A stretch of DNA of 64,000 nucleotides from Limonium bicolor (taxonomy: Eukaryota; Streptophyta; Magnoliopsida; Caryophyllales; Plumbaginaceae), in the NCBI GenBank assembly GCA_023374045.1, contig CM041777.1, positions 108,341,588-108,405,587 of the forward strand, given 5' to 3'. The notes beneath the pieces were generated by a model, which did not search any database, had not been told where the DNA came from, and was given only the letters and a program-made list of their open reading frames with translations. How positions within the stretch are numbered: position 1 is the first letter of the stretch; each line of letters opens with the position of its first letter. Of this stretch, positions 44,488 to 57,505 are shown one piece after another. A program made the translations under genes and the position numbers.

Positions 44488-47398
44488 TGAAATACCCAAG
44501 TTTATGAGAAATCCCTAAAGTCCCGGAAACGCTAGAAACCCTGGTTCCCGAAACTCCCAAAATCCCGGAAATGGTTTTAGAAACCATAGGAAAGCCTTGG
44601 AAACTTAATAAAACCCTAGGAAACCCTAGTAACCCAAGATGGAAAACCTTGGAAACCTTAGGAGACCCCGTAAAACCCTAATAGCCGGAAATGCTCCCAT
44701 AATTTGTTTTACTCCATCATAACCACTTTTCTCCTTAAGATACATCAAAACAGCTAGTTAAGGATGAGGTGGCAACCTAGTTGAGGTAAGCACGAGGTGA
44801 CGACCTAGTCGTGGTAAGCACGAGGTGGCAACCTACGTGGAGGCCAGCATGTGCTTGAGGTGCTTAGGTATTTTTGTCATATAATCAACTTCTGCTTGGA
44901 CATTTGTATATTAGGCTATCCTAGAATCACTAATAGGTGTCACATGATCATTGGTGTAAAAATTTAAGGAAACCCTCTCAGGAAGGAAACCCCCTCACGA
45001 AGGAAACCCTATTATGAAGGAAACCCCCTTAGGAAGGAAATCCTCTTAGGAGGAAACCCTCTTGGGAAGGAAACCCTCTTAGGAAGGAAACCTCTCATGA
45101 AGAAACGTATGTGTGAAAATTTGGAAACCTTCTCATGAAGAAACGTATTAGGTTTCCCTCATATGAAGAAACGTGCCTTAAGCACACATATAAGTGGCAC
45201 CAAGAACAAGGACTTAGCTAGATTTATCTTGACCTTTCTTCATTATGAATTTACCTTAGACCATCTAGCCAAACAAGACCTTAAAATGGTGGCTACATTT
45301 AATGCTCATAAATGCTCCATTTAATGTTTGTAATGATTAAGTTTCAGCCCATCATGACTCTTGCAGCTGCCTACATCCATCCTTGAAATATTAGCCATGA
45401 AATAACATTATTATACTCAGCCAAACCTGGACCAATAGCAAATGAGGAGATATTTTATGAGATATACTAGAAACTAAGGTTTCTTAGCCTTAAGGTAAGC
45501 ACTCCCGTGTATATTTAAGAACACTCACGACCTGGACTTCTCCCTCACACCAAATTAGCTCCTCATATTCATATTTCACCTATAGAATCAAGCTAACCAA
45601 AGTAGAGCAACCAGGTTAGAAAGGGAAGGTGAAACTGAGAGCAAAAGGGAGGTAGAACCGAGGAGGAAATCCACGGTGATTTAGGGCGTTTTCCTGGAAG
45701 GTCTTGGAGAATCCTTTAGCCTAGCTAAGTACCTAATTATTGGTGAAGAGAGATGGCTAGAAGAAGCCAGGTAGTTCTCGTGCACAACCAATCTTTCCTT
45801 AAGTGTTAATTCTTGCGATAATTTCTATTTTGGTTTGTTTCGACAGCTTATATTGCGGTTCTATTCTAAATATTTTAATGTTTTGAAAGTAGACTCTTTT
45901 TTGGTGATTTTTATATAAGATAGGCCCGACGAATGCCTGGTAAATCTGGTGAACAACCCATGTTTGTTTAGTGTCAATTCTGGTGAATTTTGTGCTTTAA
46001 CTTGGAGCCAGCTATGTGTATGATTTTTGTGAGTAACCTCTATGGTTTTTAAGTTGTAAATGATGAATATTTATCACTATTCAATATTTCAATTCGTGGG
46101 TAAGTTCACAAGTTGAGTTTTGATGAGTTAAAGGTAAGATAAAAGCTAAAAAGGTGCTTTAAGACTTTCTGGTTTCTATTAAAACTATGAGGATTTTTTT
46201 GGTGGTTTCTTGCCTTGATTTCGAGGATATTTACTCATAAGATGATTATATTGTATTGGTAAAGAGATGAATTGAAGTTACATACTGGTAAGACCTTAAT
46301 TATGGACTTGTTTTAAAGGTACTTTATAAGTGTTTTAACGATTATTGTTTACTTAATGGTGGTTAATGCTTTGATATTCTTGGTATGTTGTGTGGATGTT
46401 TTAATCAAGCTAAGGATGTGGTTGGATGACCTAAACACTTGGTATTAACTATAGAATCTGGTATTACAAGTTGATGAGCCAAAGTTGGCCAAACACTGAT
46501 TTTTCCCCACTACCAATATATTGTGGGTAAGCCATCATGATCTAATCTATGGGCAGATGAACTATAGGGGGTGTGCACACTTAAGGACAAAGGATGAGGT
46601 ATAGAGGTCAAACTCTATAAATCTGGGCATACGGCCATGGGTTAAAGTGGAAGAGGTCAGACTCTATAAATCTGGGCATACGACTATTGGTTTTCATGGA
46701 AGTTGTACTTGCGTGGGAATTTGGAGTTTATCATGGTACTTGATGTTCGACATGAATCCAAATTGTGGGTGATGTTTAATATTGTTTGGTCTAAGTGTAC
46801 TTTCGTATTCTTTACGTTAAGGTAAGTTACAAGCGTTAACATTCTTATGATTTTATGTGCAGTATGTGCTAGCCTCGCTATGATTATGCTATGCTTATAT
46901 CTGCGGTGTTATGGTATTGTATACTTGAACGTTTACAAGATAAAAATGTATTTTACATGTTGTGGCAAGAATTACATAACTTTGCTAATTTTGGCTTCAT
47001 GCCCTGTGGTCTTTTCTCTGTGATTATATGACTGACCACATGAACAGATTAAGATGGTTGCATGAGAGAGTGGAGCTAAAGGGTACTAGTGACTGAAGTT
47101 AGAAGGCGATGTAGTATTTCTATAAAATTTAGTTGTAATAGGTTTAAACTCCTTGTGTAAGCTAGTGATGAGTTTTTGAAAGAAGATGATAGTCTATGGA
47201 TGTACAAGTTGTTAAAGGTTATGGTTGGGTTATTAACATATATAAAGTTTAAGAGTTTAACTCAATTTGGTGTAGTCAGTGGTAGTAAGCCTTAGCATCC
47301 ACAGTGAGTGTAGGTGTGGCGGTAGCACCTGGATAGAATTTGCAAGTCTTCTGTTGTATTATTCTGAAATTTATAGGTCTGAAAAGTGGGGTGCTACA
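44488..47398 (+). mobile_element. Solo LTR, chromovirus type, in copia
   Basis: This is 2911 bp from TGAAATACCC to GGGGTGCTACA, flanked by GACTA (44483-44487) and GGCTA (47399-47403), a 5 bp duplication with one change. It contains three kinds of tandem repeat: about three 28 bp units at 44765-44846, about eight GGAAGGAAACCCTCTTA-like units at 44960-45115, and a duplicated AGAGGTCAxACTCTATAAAT segment at 46603 and 46651 that includes a TATA-like sequence. No coding region. Confidence 0.85.
44960..45180 (+). repeat. GGAAGGAAACCCTCTTA minisatellite
   Basis: About eight imperfect copies of a 17-20 bp unit lie in a row, followed by three ATGAAGAAACGT-type units. They lie near the start of the solo LTR, in the U3 region. 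Confidence 0.7.
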
Positions 47399-47403
47399 GG
47401 CTA

Positions 47404-48351
47404 GTACCCTGAAACTAGGTTGTTTTAGAAGTACTCTTATGATTAGTAAGAGAGCCTTTAAAGTTTGCAGCAATGTAAGATTTGAGTGTGGGCATAGTTC
47501 AAGTAGCATAAAAAAAATCACGAGTTATTGTTCCTTGCAAATAACGAAAAATGCATTTAATGGCCTTTACATGAAAGCTTGGGTGCAACTTGAAATTATG
47601 TACATAAGCACACACTGCATAATGTTAGAGTGTTTTGTTGTGAGATACAGAAGAGAACCTATCATTCCTCTTTTTAATTTTTTGGTCTACATCCTCAGCA
47701 TCAGACTCAGCTCCAAGTCGTGGAGTGGGCATGGGCTTGCTATCAGTAAACATATACTTTGAGAGTAACTTTGTTGTATACTTCATACTTGGACTAACTG
47801 ATGTAATTTCCTTTAGTAGTCTGTCAAATTCGTAAACCAAGGAAGAATGTAAGACTCATCTTAAGTTCTTTCACCATCATAGCTTCAAACTTTTTGGCAA
47901 GAGTTGGATTTGTAGATCCAAAAATGATAACATTAGCATAAATTTGTGTGAGAAGTTTATCTGAGCCATGTTGTTTGATGAAAAGAGTATGTTCAACTTT
48001 ATCACGTGCGAATCCTTGTTGAAGTAGAAAATTATGAGTCTTTCATACCAAGCATGTGAAGCTTGTTTTAAACTATCTAGTGCCTTCTTGAGACGGATAC
48101 ATCATTTGGTCGATTTAAATCTTCGAAGCCTGGTGGTGGTGGTGAACATATACCTCCTCTTTGAGATATTCATTTAGAAAGAATATTTGACATCCATCTG
48201 ATAAAGATTAGATCTATAAGAAGCTGCATAGGCAACAAGAAGTCGTATTACCTCTAGTTGGGCAACTGGTACAAAAGTTTCATTGAAATCTAACCATTCT
48301 TGCTGATTGTACCCCTTTGCAACCAAACGTGCTTTGTTTTTAAACACATGT
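47404..48351 (-). pseudogene. Copia reverse transcriptase, central and C-terminal part
   Basis: From high to low coordinates the minus strand reads NKARLVAKGYNQQEWLDFNE, TFVPVAQLEVIRLLVAYA, LYQMDVKYSF, then TLFIKQHGSD, QIYANVIIFGSTN, TKLLSKYMFTDSKPMPTP and GMIGSLLYLT. The catalytic motif, normally YVDDIIFG in this family, reads YANVIIFG, so both aspartates are lost. A TGA interrupts the segment after FFLGLRI. Catalysis would be impossible even if the stops were absent. The part beyond 48351 is displaced to 52777 by the inserted LTR. Confidence 0.85.
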
Positions 48352-51300
48352 TGCAACACCCCAACTCCAAATATAATGATCGTCGCCTTAAGTCCATCTC
48401 ATTCATTATCCACGCAGCGGAAAAGTTCTACTAAATTGGTGTTACCGCCGTTAGTCACCCACGTGACTAACTAGGCCTATTCTCTTACAAGTCACGGTCT
48501 GACTAACCGGATAATTACTCGAGCATTCGTACATTACAATCCATAAACACAACTTATACCGAGTATCTCATACCCTAATACATCATACTAACATCTCATC
48601 AATTACTAAACGAGTGTACATGCACAACTCGTGTAACAAATGTAAAAGCAACCCGAAGTACTCTACCCGCTCTTACTCTCAGGTTGAGTCCTCGTTTGGT
48701 ACCCACCTGCAAAGTTTAAATCACAGGCCCCAAGGGGCTCAGCATATTGCTGGTACAGAAAACGTGCAGCCCACAGGCTAGCAGGGTTACATGCAATTGT
48801 TTATTCATACAAATAATAATAAGAAGTACGATAACAAACAACACATTTATGTGAAACATTCACAGCTCAAATAAATCGAACGTCGTAATGGATACCCATT
48901 AATGAGTAAGTTAGATTCCTAACTTCTGAGGCCTGAGAATTGTTTAGTTCTCGTGTTTGACCATACCTTATAAGTGTCAACTGTTCTCTTTAATAGAACT
49001 GGTTGTTCTCTAACTGAATTGTTTATTTTTGTCGGGTCAAGGTAACCCTAGCCAATGAGTTATTAGCTCCATTGGGTTAATAAACACAAATTCTTAAGTT
49101 ATGAGGGATGTAGGCTTGACCCTCCCGCGCCTCCTGAATTTGCCTCCCACCTCGAACTGTTCACTCGAGCTGGTCGGGTCTGTTTGTCGACCCTAGGCGA
49201 CAAGTCGTAGACGAGCCATATGCGGCAGACAGATCTGATACAGATGCCGACCTCCTAACCTAAACATGCATGACCGGAGTCAGTCCTGGATTCCTCTTCC
49301 CCCAAGTTCCAGTTAGTTGAAGTCTCATTGACAATTTGTTAGTTAAACCTTTCGCAGTATTAACCAACTAACAATAGGGAGTATTTATAACCTTATACAA
49401 TTGTTATTAAATATAGTTAATGAACAAGCTCTAAATCGAGTCGTGTTAGTGTGCAATGGACACACAATAACAATACAATAGATCGGTTTCATGCTTAATC
49501 TTGTTTAGTCGTATCACAATAACACATAGCACACAAACCGAGGTAGACCCCGTTAGCAAGCAAGCTACAAGAATCCCTTACCGTACACCGGAGATTGGCT
49601 AGCTCTTAATCCCACGTTCGCCTAATCCGCCGAACGCCTCCGACTATCTAGATCTGTAACCAGAACTAGTATTAGTATCCTGTGTCTTAACACTAATTGG
49701 GTTCTCTTTTCAACTTAAACCTCTTCCTAGGTTAACCCGGGTATAATAGTATACCGTTAAACGGGTTTGTTCATTTAGGAGTTTTTTTAAAAACGCATCT
49801 CCATTCTAAATTCATTAACATACTAACGTCTTAGCAGTTATTTAGTTGCACAGTTTAGCAACTTTAGACTTATAACGGACCTTGTATTAGGTTTTCGTAT
49901 TTTTCACTATTCATCCGTATTTCACTATTCATTTATATGGTCTCGTATTCTACTATTCATTTATTCGGCCTCGTATTTTACTATTCGCCGTATTTCACTA
50001 TTCACATATATGTCTCGTATTTTACTGTTCGCGTATACGTCTCATATTTTACTGTTCACGATACGTATTTACTATTCATGTATACGTATTTACTATTCGT
50101 GTATATGTATTTACTATTCATGTATACATATGTACTATTCATGTATACGGGTACCATTCACGTATACGAGTATTTTCCATGTATACCAAAATTTACATAT
50201 AAGTCCGTATGATACTGCGTATCAATACGTATTTATTTCTTTTTCCAATATAACTTATATTTTCTTTAAAATACATTAAGTATTGATTTCTCCTATACTT
50301 ATTAAATTACGGGTATACCCCTCGTATACCTTAAGTTATATACGGGTCTCGTTTAACCCCGTCTTAACTCTGTTCTTTTACAACTTGTTTCTAAATTCTT
50401 TATTTAATTTCCTTAACCTTCTAAACACATAAAAATGTGTTATTTACATTACTACCCATAGTTTTCTCTTAATCTCTATTTTACTCATAATAAGTTCTAA
50501 ACTTGTTATTTTTATTTCTAATTTCTTCTAAAGTCTTTCTTAATTAATTTCTTTTATACTTTTGGTCAATTACCAAAATATACCCAAGTTTGACCAGTCT
50601 TTTATGGTCAAACCCCCTAACTTTCCATTATTTACAATATTACCCCTAAAGTTAATTTAACTTAACTTTTAATCCTTTATCCTTTAATATCTAATCTTTT
50701 GCTAAAAATTTTATTCTAGCTCCTCTAAACATTTCACAAACTGTCATTGACCAAGTTTGACCACGTTTGACCAGGGAAATTACCATTTTTACCCTTGTGG
50801 TCTATTTTTTTATCCTAACTCATTTATTAACCAATTTAACTCCAATTAATTTCTAATTTTCGTAACTAATTTTCCTACAGATTTTTGAACATCAAAAATC
50901 ATTTTAACATCTCTAAATCACCAGATTTAATTATCTAATGTTATAGTATATAAATACCATCTTTTATTAACCTTAAATATACCAAAAACCTTATAAATTC
51001 CTTATAACACTTATAAACTCTTTATAAATTGTAAACTTAATTCTACAATTATTTTCTCATCATCTAAACTCTCAAAAATTCCATATTGACCCCATTAACT
51101 TTTGGTATTCACCTTCAGGTACCAAAACTTCCTAAATTTTACATATTACTCTTAATTACTCTAATTCCTTTCATTTAACTAAGTTAGATAATTTTTCTAA
51201 CTCATTAATAAGCCCTTAATTTTCGGCCATATTGAAATTCATAGTATATGAATTTTTTCTTGTATATTATGATAGTTTATATTGAAGCTTATATCATAAA

Positions 51301-52776
51301 GAGTATAAATCTATTCTTAGATTTAATAAACATTAACTTTTAATAAGCTAAAAATTGAATATTAATCACCAAAATTTCGGCAATAAATAATAAGATGAAG
51401 AACATGTTAGATCTTATATATATATATCAACAATTAGAACCTTGAAATAGGTAGTTGTAGGATTTACCTTGTATATTAACCATTAGCTTAATATTTAAGC
51501 TTGATTTCCTTAGAAATTTTGACAGCAATTTGCTAGAGAAATTGGCTCCAAAATCATAGAATAAGATGAAGAATAAGAAGGGTTAGTAACCCTAGGCACT
51601 CTGCCTTGATGAAAATCAAAGAAGGAAGAGTTTCCAAAAAGGCAATGTTTTACCTCGAGAATCAAAGGCACTTCTTCGTGGTTTTTCCTGAGAATCTGGG
51701 GGCTCATTAGCTATGGTTGGAAATCTCTTCGAAAGCGGATTCCAACGAGCTATCAAGCTTGTTATTTGGACTTAAGATGAGAAAGTTATGATTTGTGCAA
51801 GACAAGGTGTTCTTTAAGGTACTAATCTAAGAACATTGAAGTTTTTGTGATGTTTCTTCAAAGAGAGGAGGAGCTACGAGTTTGGGAGCTCTAATAATGA
51901 CAGGTAAGTGTCTGATTAATGAATTATTAAGGGGACAAGGTGATAAGGCAATCAAGGAAAGTCATGGTAGGTGTAAAGTAAGGAAAATTGAATTTTAACA
52001 CCTTTAATGACTCATCATGAAGTAGGCAGCCTTAGTCACGATTTTGTCTGATTTTTTTTTTTTCTTCCTTATATTTATGTAATATTAGATGTATTAATCT
52101 CGTTCATAAGGACTTATACCATGTGTGAGGTACGTTACATAGCCAAAAATGCCTTAAAACACCATTTTATGTGCTTCAGGGTTCACATTGATTATGCAAT
52201 TTGTTTTGGCTAGTTTAAATGTGTCCTTAATATATTTACAACCTTTAGAAACTTTGTTCATGAAATAGCATGTTGAACATTCCAATTTAAACCAAGTCGT
52301 TTAGTGGTTTCTCCTTGACTTTCGTGAGTTTAGTACCTGTTTACTGTGGGCTTTGTATACTTAATTTGTGTGTATACGCAATGGCTCCTATGACCATTTA
52401 ATTGTTGTTCCATTATTTCTTTATGGTATTTAGGCTCATTAGCCTTTTCGTTCCATGTATACATGCTTAAAGCACATTTTCTTTCTTTAAAGCACATTTT
52501 TGTGCTCCAAGGTGCGTTTTCGGTTTAAACGCTAATTTCGCTTAATGCGTATTACTACTCTTAGAGGTATTTCCCATTTAAAATCTCTTGGGAACTTATT
52601 GGTAGTTCCCTAATTTATTTGTGCTCTTTAAAACACATTTTGCTCTAATTGTTCCTAAGGCATGTTTTGGTGTAAATTGTTGTTTAACACTTCTTCTAAT
52701 GTTTCTAAGGCACGTTCTAGCCTTAGTATATCCTAGTTAGATAGTTCATTAATATATTAAGGTTTGGGGTATTTCA
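48352..52776 (-). mobile_element. Solo LTR, chromovirus type, reverse orientation
   Basis: On the minus strand it reads TGAAATACCCCAAACC to GTTGGGGTGTTGCA, 4425 bp, with perfect duplication CATGT at 48347-48351 and 52777-52781. Its first bases resemble those of the 5.2 kb LTRs, so it is a close relative in the opposite orientation. The plus-strand ORFs at 49937-50279 come from the tandem array. Confidence 0.9.
49890..50190. repeat. Array of GTATTT-ACTATTCAT units
   Basis: At least ten imperfect copies of a 20-27 bp unit built on CGTATTTTACTATTC plus ATGTATA occur in a row. Copies get shorter to the right. It is a minisatellite internal to the solo LTR. Confidence 0.7.
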
Positions 52777-52781
52777 CATGT

Positions 52782-54240
52782 TCAATCTCATCAAGCTTGT
52801 TTTGAAAAAACCCATTTGGTGCCAATAATGTTGTGATTTGTAGGTTATGGTACTAACTCTCATACATCATTTTGAACAAACTCATTTAGCTTTTCATGCA
52901 TTTCATTAATCCATTATGCATTTATTAGAGGCGCTTTTACCGTTTTTGGTCCAGTTAAGGATATAAATCCATAGAAAATGCATAGAAGTTTTGAGTTGAT
53001 GACCGTGTTTGAATCCCTAAGTTCACATTTGAGATGATGTTGTTGATAGTGACATCTGGAGCTCGTCGAGCAGAGAGAGTAGGAGGCAGTCGAGGGTGCG
53101 TTTCTTTTGGTGTATCTTGATTTGTTGTCCCTTAATGTTGATGCTCTATAGAAGGGGTGTGTATATAGTGAACAAGTGAATGAGGTGGTAGAGTCAGTTG
53201 TGAACTAACATTTTGTTCCTCCTCTGAATCGTCATCTATGACATCCTAATTTTCATCCGCTCTTGAAGTTAAACCAAAAATATCCTTAGTTCCATCTTGT
53301 GTATGTCGTCCCCCAAAGTTTCTTTCATCAAACTTAAAATTAGCTGATTTTGGAACTAACATTGTGTGCTTGTTGAAAACCCTGTATGCCTTGTTCTGTG
53401 CATAACCCAAAAAAACTCCCTTATCACTTCGTCTTTCAACTTTTCCTAAGCTGGACTTTCCATGATTTAGAATTGAACATTTGTATCCAAAGACTCTAAG
53501 ATGTGTGATGAAAGGTTTTCATCCCTTGAAAAGTTTATAATGTGTCTTATGTACGACTGGATGTATAAGAGCACGATTTAGAATGTAACAGATTGTACTT
53601 AGTGCTTCACCTCAGAAACTTGGAGAGAAACCACTACTGTTGAGCATTGTACATGCCATCTCTTGAAGAGCTCTATTTTTCCTTTCAACAACCCTATTAT
53701 TCTGTGGTGTTCATGCAACAAAGTAAGTATAGGTTAAACCATTGTCAATGAAGTATAGTGCAAACTTGTGATTAAAAAATTTTGTTTCTTTGGTCGGTTT
53801 GAATCCCTTAACTTTGTTTTCTGTTTATGTCTGAAGTTGAGTGATTTGTGTTCTGAACTCAACAAAGGTATGATCTTTATTTTCAACCGAATCCAGATGA
53901 AGTGTGAATAGTCATCTACAATAACAAGTACATATTGGTTCCCAAATCTACTCTCTATTCTCAATGGTCACATCAGATCCATATGCAGTAACTCTAATGT
54001 CAGTTTGGGACTCACAGTGCTTTTGGAATAGTGATGAGACTGAAATTGCTTGTTAAATGCACAGTCACTACACACAGCCCGAGTCTCGAGATTCTTAGAA
54101 GGTAGTCCCTATGACTAACTCCTTAGTTTTGAGTCTATGGTGAGGCTGACCCAGTCACTAATGCCATAAGAGTGTATCATCATCCTTGATTGTCAAGCAA
54201 GAGATATCATGTGACAGATGGTTCACGTCTACCATTTATA
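52782..54240 (-). pseudogene. Copia integrase and start of reverse transcriptase
   Basis: The low-coordinate end carries the RT start (WHQMGFFKTSLMR-like, equivalent to GTKWVFKNKLDE). Above it, the connection and integrase show VVERKNRALQEMACTML (the catalytic Glu) near 53650-53690, a TGA in FVA-TPQNN just before it, and RFGNQYVLVIVDDYSHFIWI near 53870-53960. HMDLM above that holds the first catalytic Asp. The region of the second Asp is scrambled. The GAG-pre-integrase zinc-binding part (54000-54200) is only weakly visible. Confidence 0.7.
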
Positions 54241-56848
54241 GACTTCCTTTGTGTGATCCTTGAAGTAGTACTTCTTGAGTTATCTTATTACACACTTGAA
54301 AACCATCCAAGTCAAAAGTTATCTCTGATGGTCACATACTTGAGACACACTTAGCAGGTCGTGTTCTAAACCGTCCACATGACACACTAGGTCAATGCGA
54401 TTTTTGTTACCTACAACCCCAATTCCAATGATTCTACCTTTTCCATTATTTCCAAAAGTAACATTTCCTTCTTCGTGTTCTGTGATTGAACTAAAATTTA
54501 ACTTGTCTTCACTCATATGGCAAGAGCAACCGCTATCCATGAGCCACCAATTCGGCTGATTAGTAGCTGCTTGTTTGTAAGGATAGCACTATCAACGATT
54601 AACTTTGGGTACCTAGACTTGCTTGGGCATATTCTTTAATATGGAAGATGTAAACATATCAGAAATAAATCTTGTTTTTTATTTATGAGTCACGATCTTA
54701 GACTAATAAGAGTGATTTGAATTCTCTCTCTTATGCCGCAATCTTATGTAAAACCTAATATTATGTCCTAGTTTGTGACAAATGACAGTGTGTTAAACTA
54801 CCCTTGTTGAAGAACTGTCTTTTCAAACTCTTGTAAAAATAACTTGCAAAGTAGGAATGAATTTGAAACCTAGACATTGTCTATCTAGTTTCTCACCAGT
54901 CAGCATACGACTCAAGTTAACCTTGCTAGTGTACCAGGTAGGATTATTCTGAGTATGTAACTCACATTCACAGTTCCTTTTTGCTAGTGATTCAGTAAGA
55001 GTTGCTTACTCTCTTTTTAAGCTTTCATTCTATTAAGCAATGAGTTCACTTCATCCTGTGCCCAATGAGGGTAGAGTTCTTATTCTAGTTGTTGAAGGGC
55101 TTCAAAAGTCATTTTTGGTTTGAGCTATAAATTGCTCAGTTGCAAACTCAAATATCAGACCTGTTGGTTTTCCAAATTCTTCTATGTTAGAATTAATGCT
55201 AAATCCGTTAAGTTGCTCTTGTGAAGTTAATTGGTTTTATCTTCCAATTAATGTCATATTCACAAAGAGTTTCACGAAAGTTGAAGATGCATTAGTGGGA
55301 GCATTTATGTGGTGTAAATTAATGGCATCTAAAGCATTTGGTATTCTAACATTATGAGGAGAGTTATGAGGAGGTTAAATCCTTGAAATAAGAAGAAGTT
55401 TAGACTTCTAGCTTTCTAGATACTGAGTGTTAGTTGTTTCTAGGTGTTAATGGATGGTGTTAATGAGTTATAACCGTTGCAACTTGTAAGCCATTATTAT
55501 ACGGTTGTTACAAGGTTAATGTTGGGATGAGTGAAGGATTTAAATCTAGCACTATACATACATTATCTTGTAGTTTTTCTTCTTCAGTAACCATGTCGAT
55601 CTCACCAAGATCTTGGGGAAATTGGCCCGTAATCCTAACATTCTACTTCTATATTCAAATGTTATTCAAGTAGATTTATCTTTTTGACAACAGAAGTCAA
55701 CAGGTTAAACATTTGTTCCTCGACAATAAAATTAAAAGTGTTTTCTACTTGTGCTTGACTTACCTCCTCTTTGTCGAAAACAGTTTTCCTCTTGTCACAT
55801 GCCATCATGTAGAAATCAGTATCAGTTGTGATGTCGACACATTCATCGTCTTGAGTTACTGTTGTCATACACATTTGTTCTGCCTCATCTGGTTATGAGT
55901 CTGAGACTTCTTGACCCCAACTGCAGCTGCTGTATCTTAGAATTTCTTCATTGTTTCTTGAAATTGTCTTTAGACTGTTGAGAACAATCTTTTACATCAT
56001 GACCCCGCTTGTTGCATCTAAAGCATATTATAAGTCATTTCCTTAACTTGTAACGACTATATTATTGTCTTGGATTTCTTTTTCAACCAAAAATCTTTCT
56101 AGTTCCATTTGCAACAAGTGTAATTTCTTCATCTTCATCTATATCTTCTTCATCAATTTATGTAACTGTCTTCTTAGCTTCCAAAGCCATATCCTTTGTG
56201 GAGTTCAAAGAGGTAGCTAATTCAATCTCCATCTTTCATTCATAGACAATGAGTTCTGAACACAGGTCTTCAAATAACATCTTTGACAAATCCTGAGTTA
56301 TTTCCATAAGAGTTCTACAATTAGCCACTCCTTTCCAAGGCTATCCAAACATCTCTCATTGATAACACTATTTGACAGTGTCACACCTATTGTTTTTAAC
56401 TCAAGAGTATCTTATCAAATCACTTGAGATTCTAAGAGATAGTTTCACCTTCTAGCATCACAAAATTATCAAACGCTTTCTGAATTGTTTCCCTTTAGCT
56501 TTTGTGATTGAGTCGGTCTTAGCATATGCAGTTTTGAGAAAATCCCACAACTTCCTTAGCAATTCGTATACCTAGTACCTTTTCTTGGTATTCTCTAAGA
56601 GAGATGATACAATTACCCTCGAAGCTTATTTATTTTTTCTTAGTTATTTCTTGTTGTTGTCGTTTCAACCTTTTCTTGGCTTTACTTTTGTAACTCCTCC
56701 TTCAGCAACATGAGGAAACCAGATCTCCTTAAGTTACTACAGTTCATAAATCAAAATCCATAGACACAAGTTGATCCTCCATCTGCTTGCACCAACATGA
56801 GTAATTGAACTTAGTGAGCTTTGGTGCCTTGACATTGTAGGAACTCAT
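54241..56848 (-). pseudogene. Copia gag and protease
   Basis: Gag starts at ATG 56848-56846 (MSSYNVKAPKLTKFNYSCWC), the usual copia N-terminus. It is then broken many times. The zinc knuckle CFRCNKRGHDVKDC (CX2CX4HX4C) is intact at 55983-56024. The protease is at 54319-54540, with MDSGCSCHM containing the catalytic DSG, followed by VCHVDGLEHDLLSVSQVCD. The 102 kb-scale intactness of other parts cannot be judged. Between 54560 and 55980 only fragments of gag-like sequence remain. Confidence 0.65.
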
Positions 56849-56892
56849 CACAATCACCCTGAATATTTCTCTTCTGTTGTAAGGGTAACCTA

Positions 56893-57505
56893 GCATTGAT
56901 ACCAATTGTAGGTTTCCACAACGTGAGTTTACAACTGGGAGTTTAAACAAATTGCTGATGAATGTGATCCTTAAGTAAATGACGCAAAGGTGAAGAGAAC
57001 AATTTTTATACTGAACTTGTAGTTACACAATCACGTATCTCTCCTAGATACAAAAACCAATCACGTTGAGAACACACTCTCAACAAAGGATTTGCCTCAA
57101 CGCTTCACTTACTTGTGTATCACGTTCCAAAGAACACTCAGTGTATTTGCGTTCTCTCTAAGTGAAGCTCTCTCGCAATTTCAACACTTGACTGATGATC
57201 ACGAAGAAAACCCCACAAATTGAACAATGTAGAACTCTAGAACAATGATTTTGTATACTATCTTTTCTTTTGCTTAGTTACGAAAATTTAATCCTTCTAA
57301 TTTGCCCTACTTATAGATAAAATAAATCTAAACCAGCAGTGAAATTTGGTTTGTTACTTAACTGACTTAGAGCTTTTAAGGTCGTTCGCTGCATGTTTGA
57401 GACATTTTGCATATTTCGGTAGTGGTTAAACCCAAAATCAGTTCAAGACTAATCTTTTGTGTCACTCAGTATAATACTGAGCTTTCTGGTCAAAATATAA
57501 CAACA
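56893..57505 (-). repeat. Copia primer site and 5' LTR
   Basis: TGGTATCAATGC (minus, 56904-56893) is a primer site related to the initiator-Met complement TGGTATCAGAGC. The LTR end CA is at 56908-56907. The start is placed near 57505 at TGTTGTTATATTTTGACC on the minus strand, by resemblance to copia LTR starts only. A TATA-like TCTATAAGTAGGG lies near 57318-57306. No matching 3' LTR was found to confirm the limits. Confidence 0.45.

Larger units (their letters stand above)
44107..57505 (-). mobile_element. Copia retrotransposon, interrupted twice
   Basis: On the minus strand the order is LTR (about 57505-56907), primer site, gag, protease, integrase, reverse transcriptase, RNase H, ending with TAA at 44107-44109. 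Two chromovirus solo LTRs (48352-52776 and 44488-47398) are inserted in the RT and in the RT-RNase H part. The expected 3' LTR below 44107 is not found, so that side is truncated. Many stops and frameshifts show it is old. Confidence 0.8.

Noticed and set aside
47340..47762. Plus-strand 140-codon ORF
   Set aside because: It bridges the end of a solo LTR and antisense copia RT sequence, so it is a chance frame.
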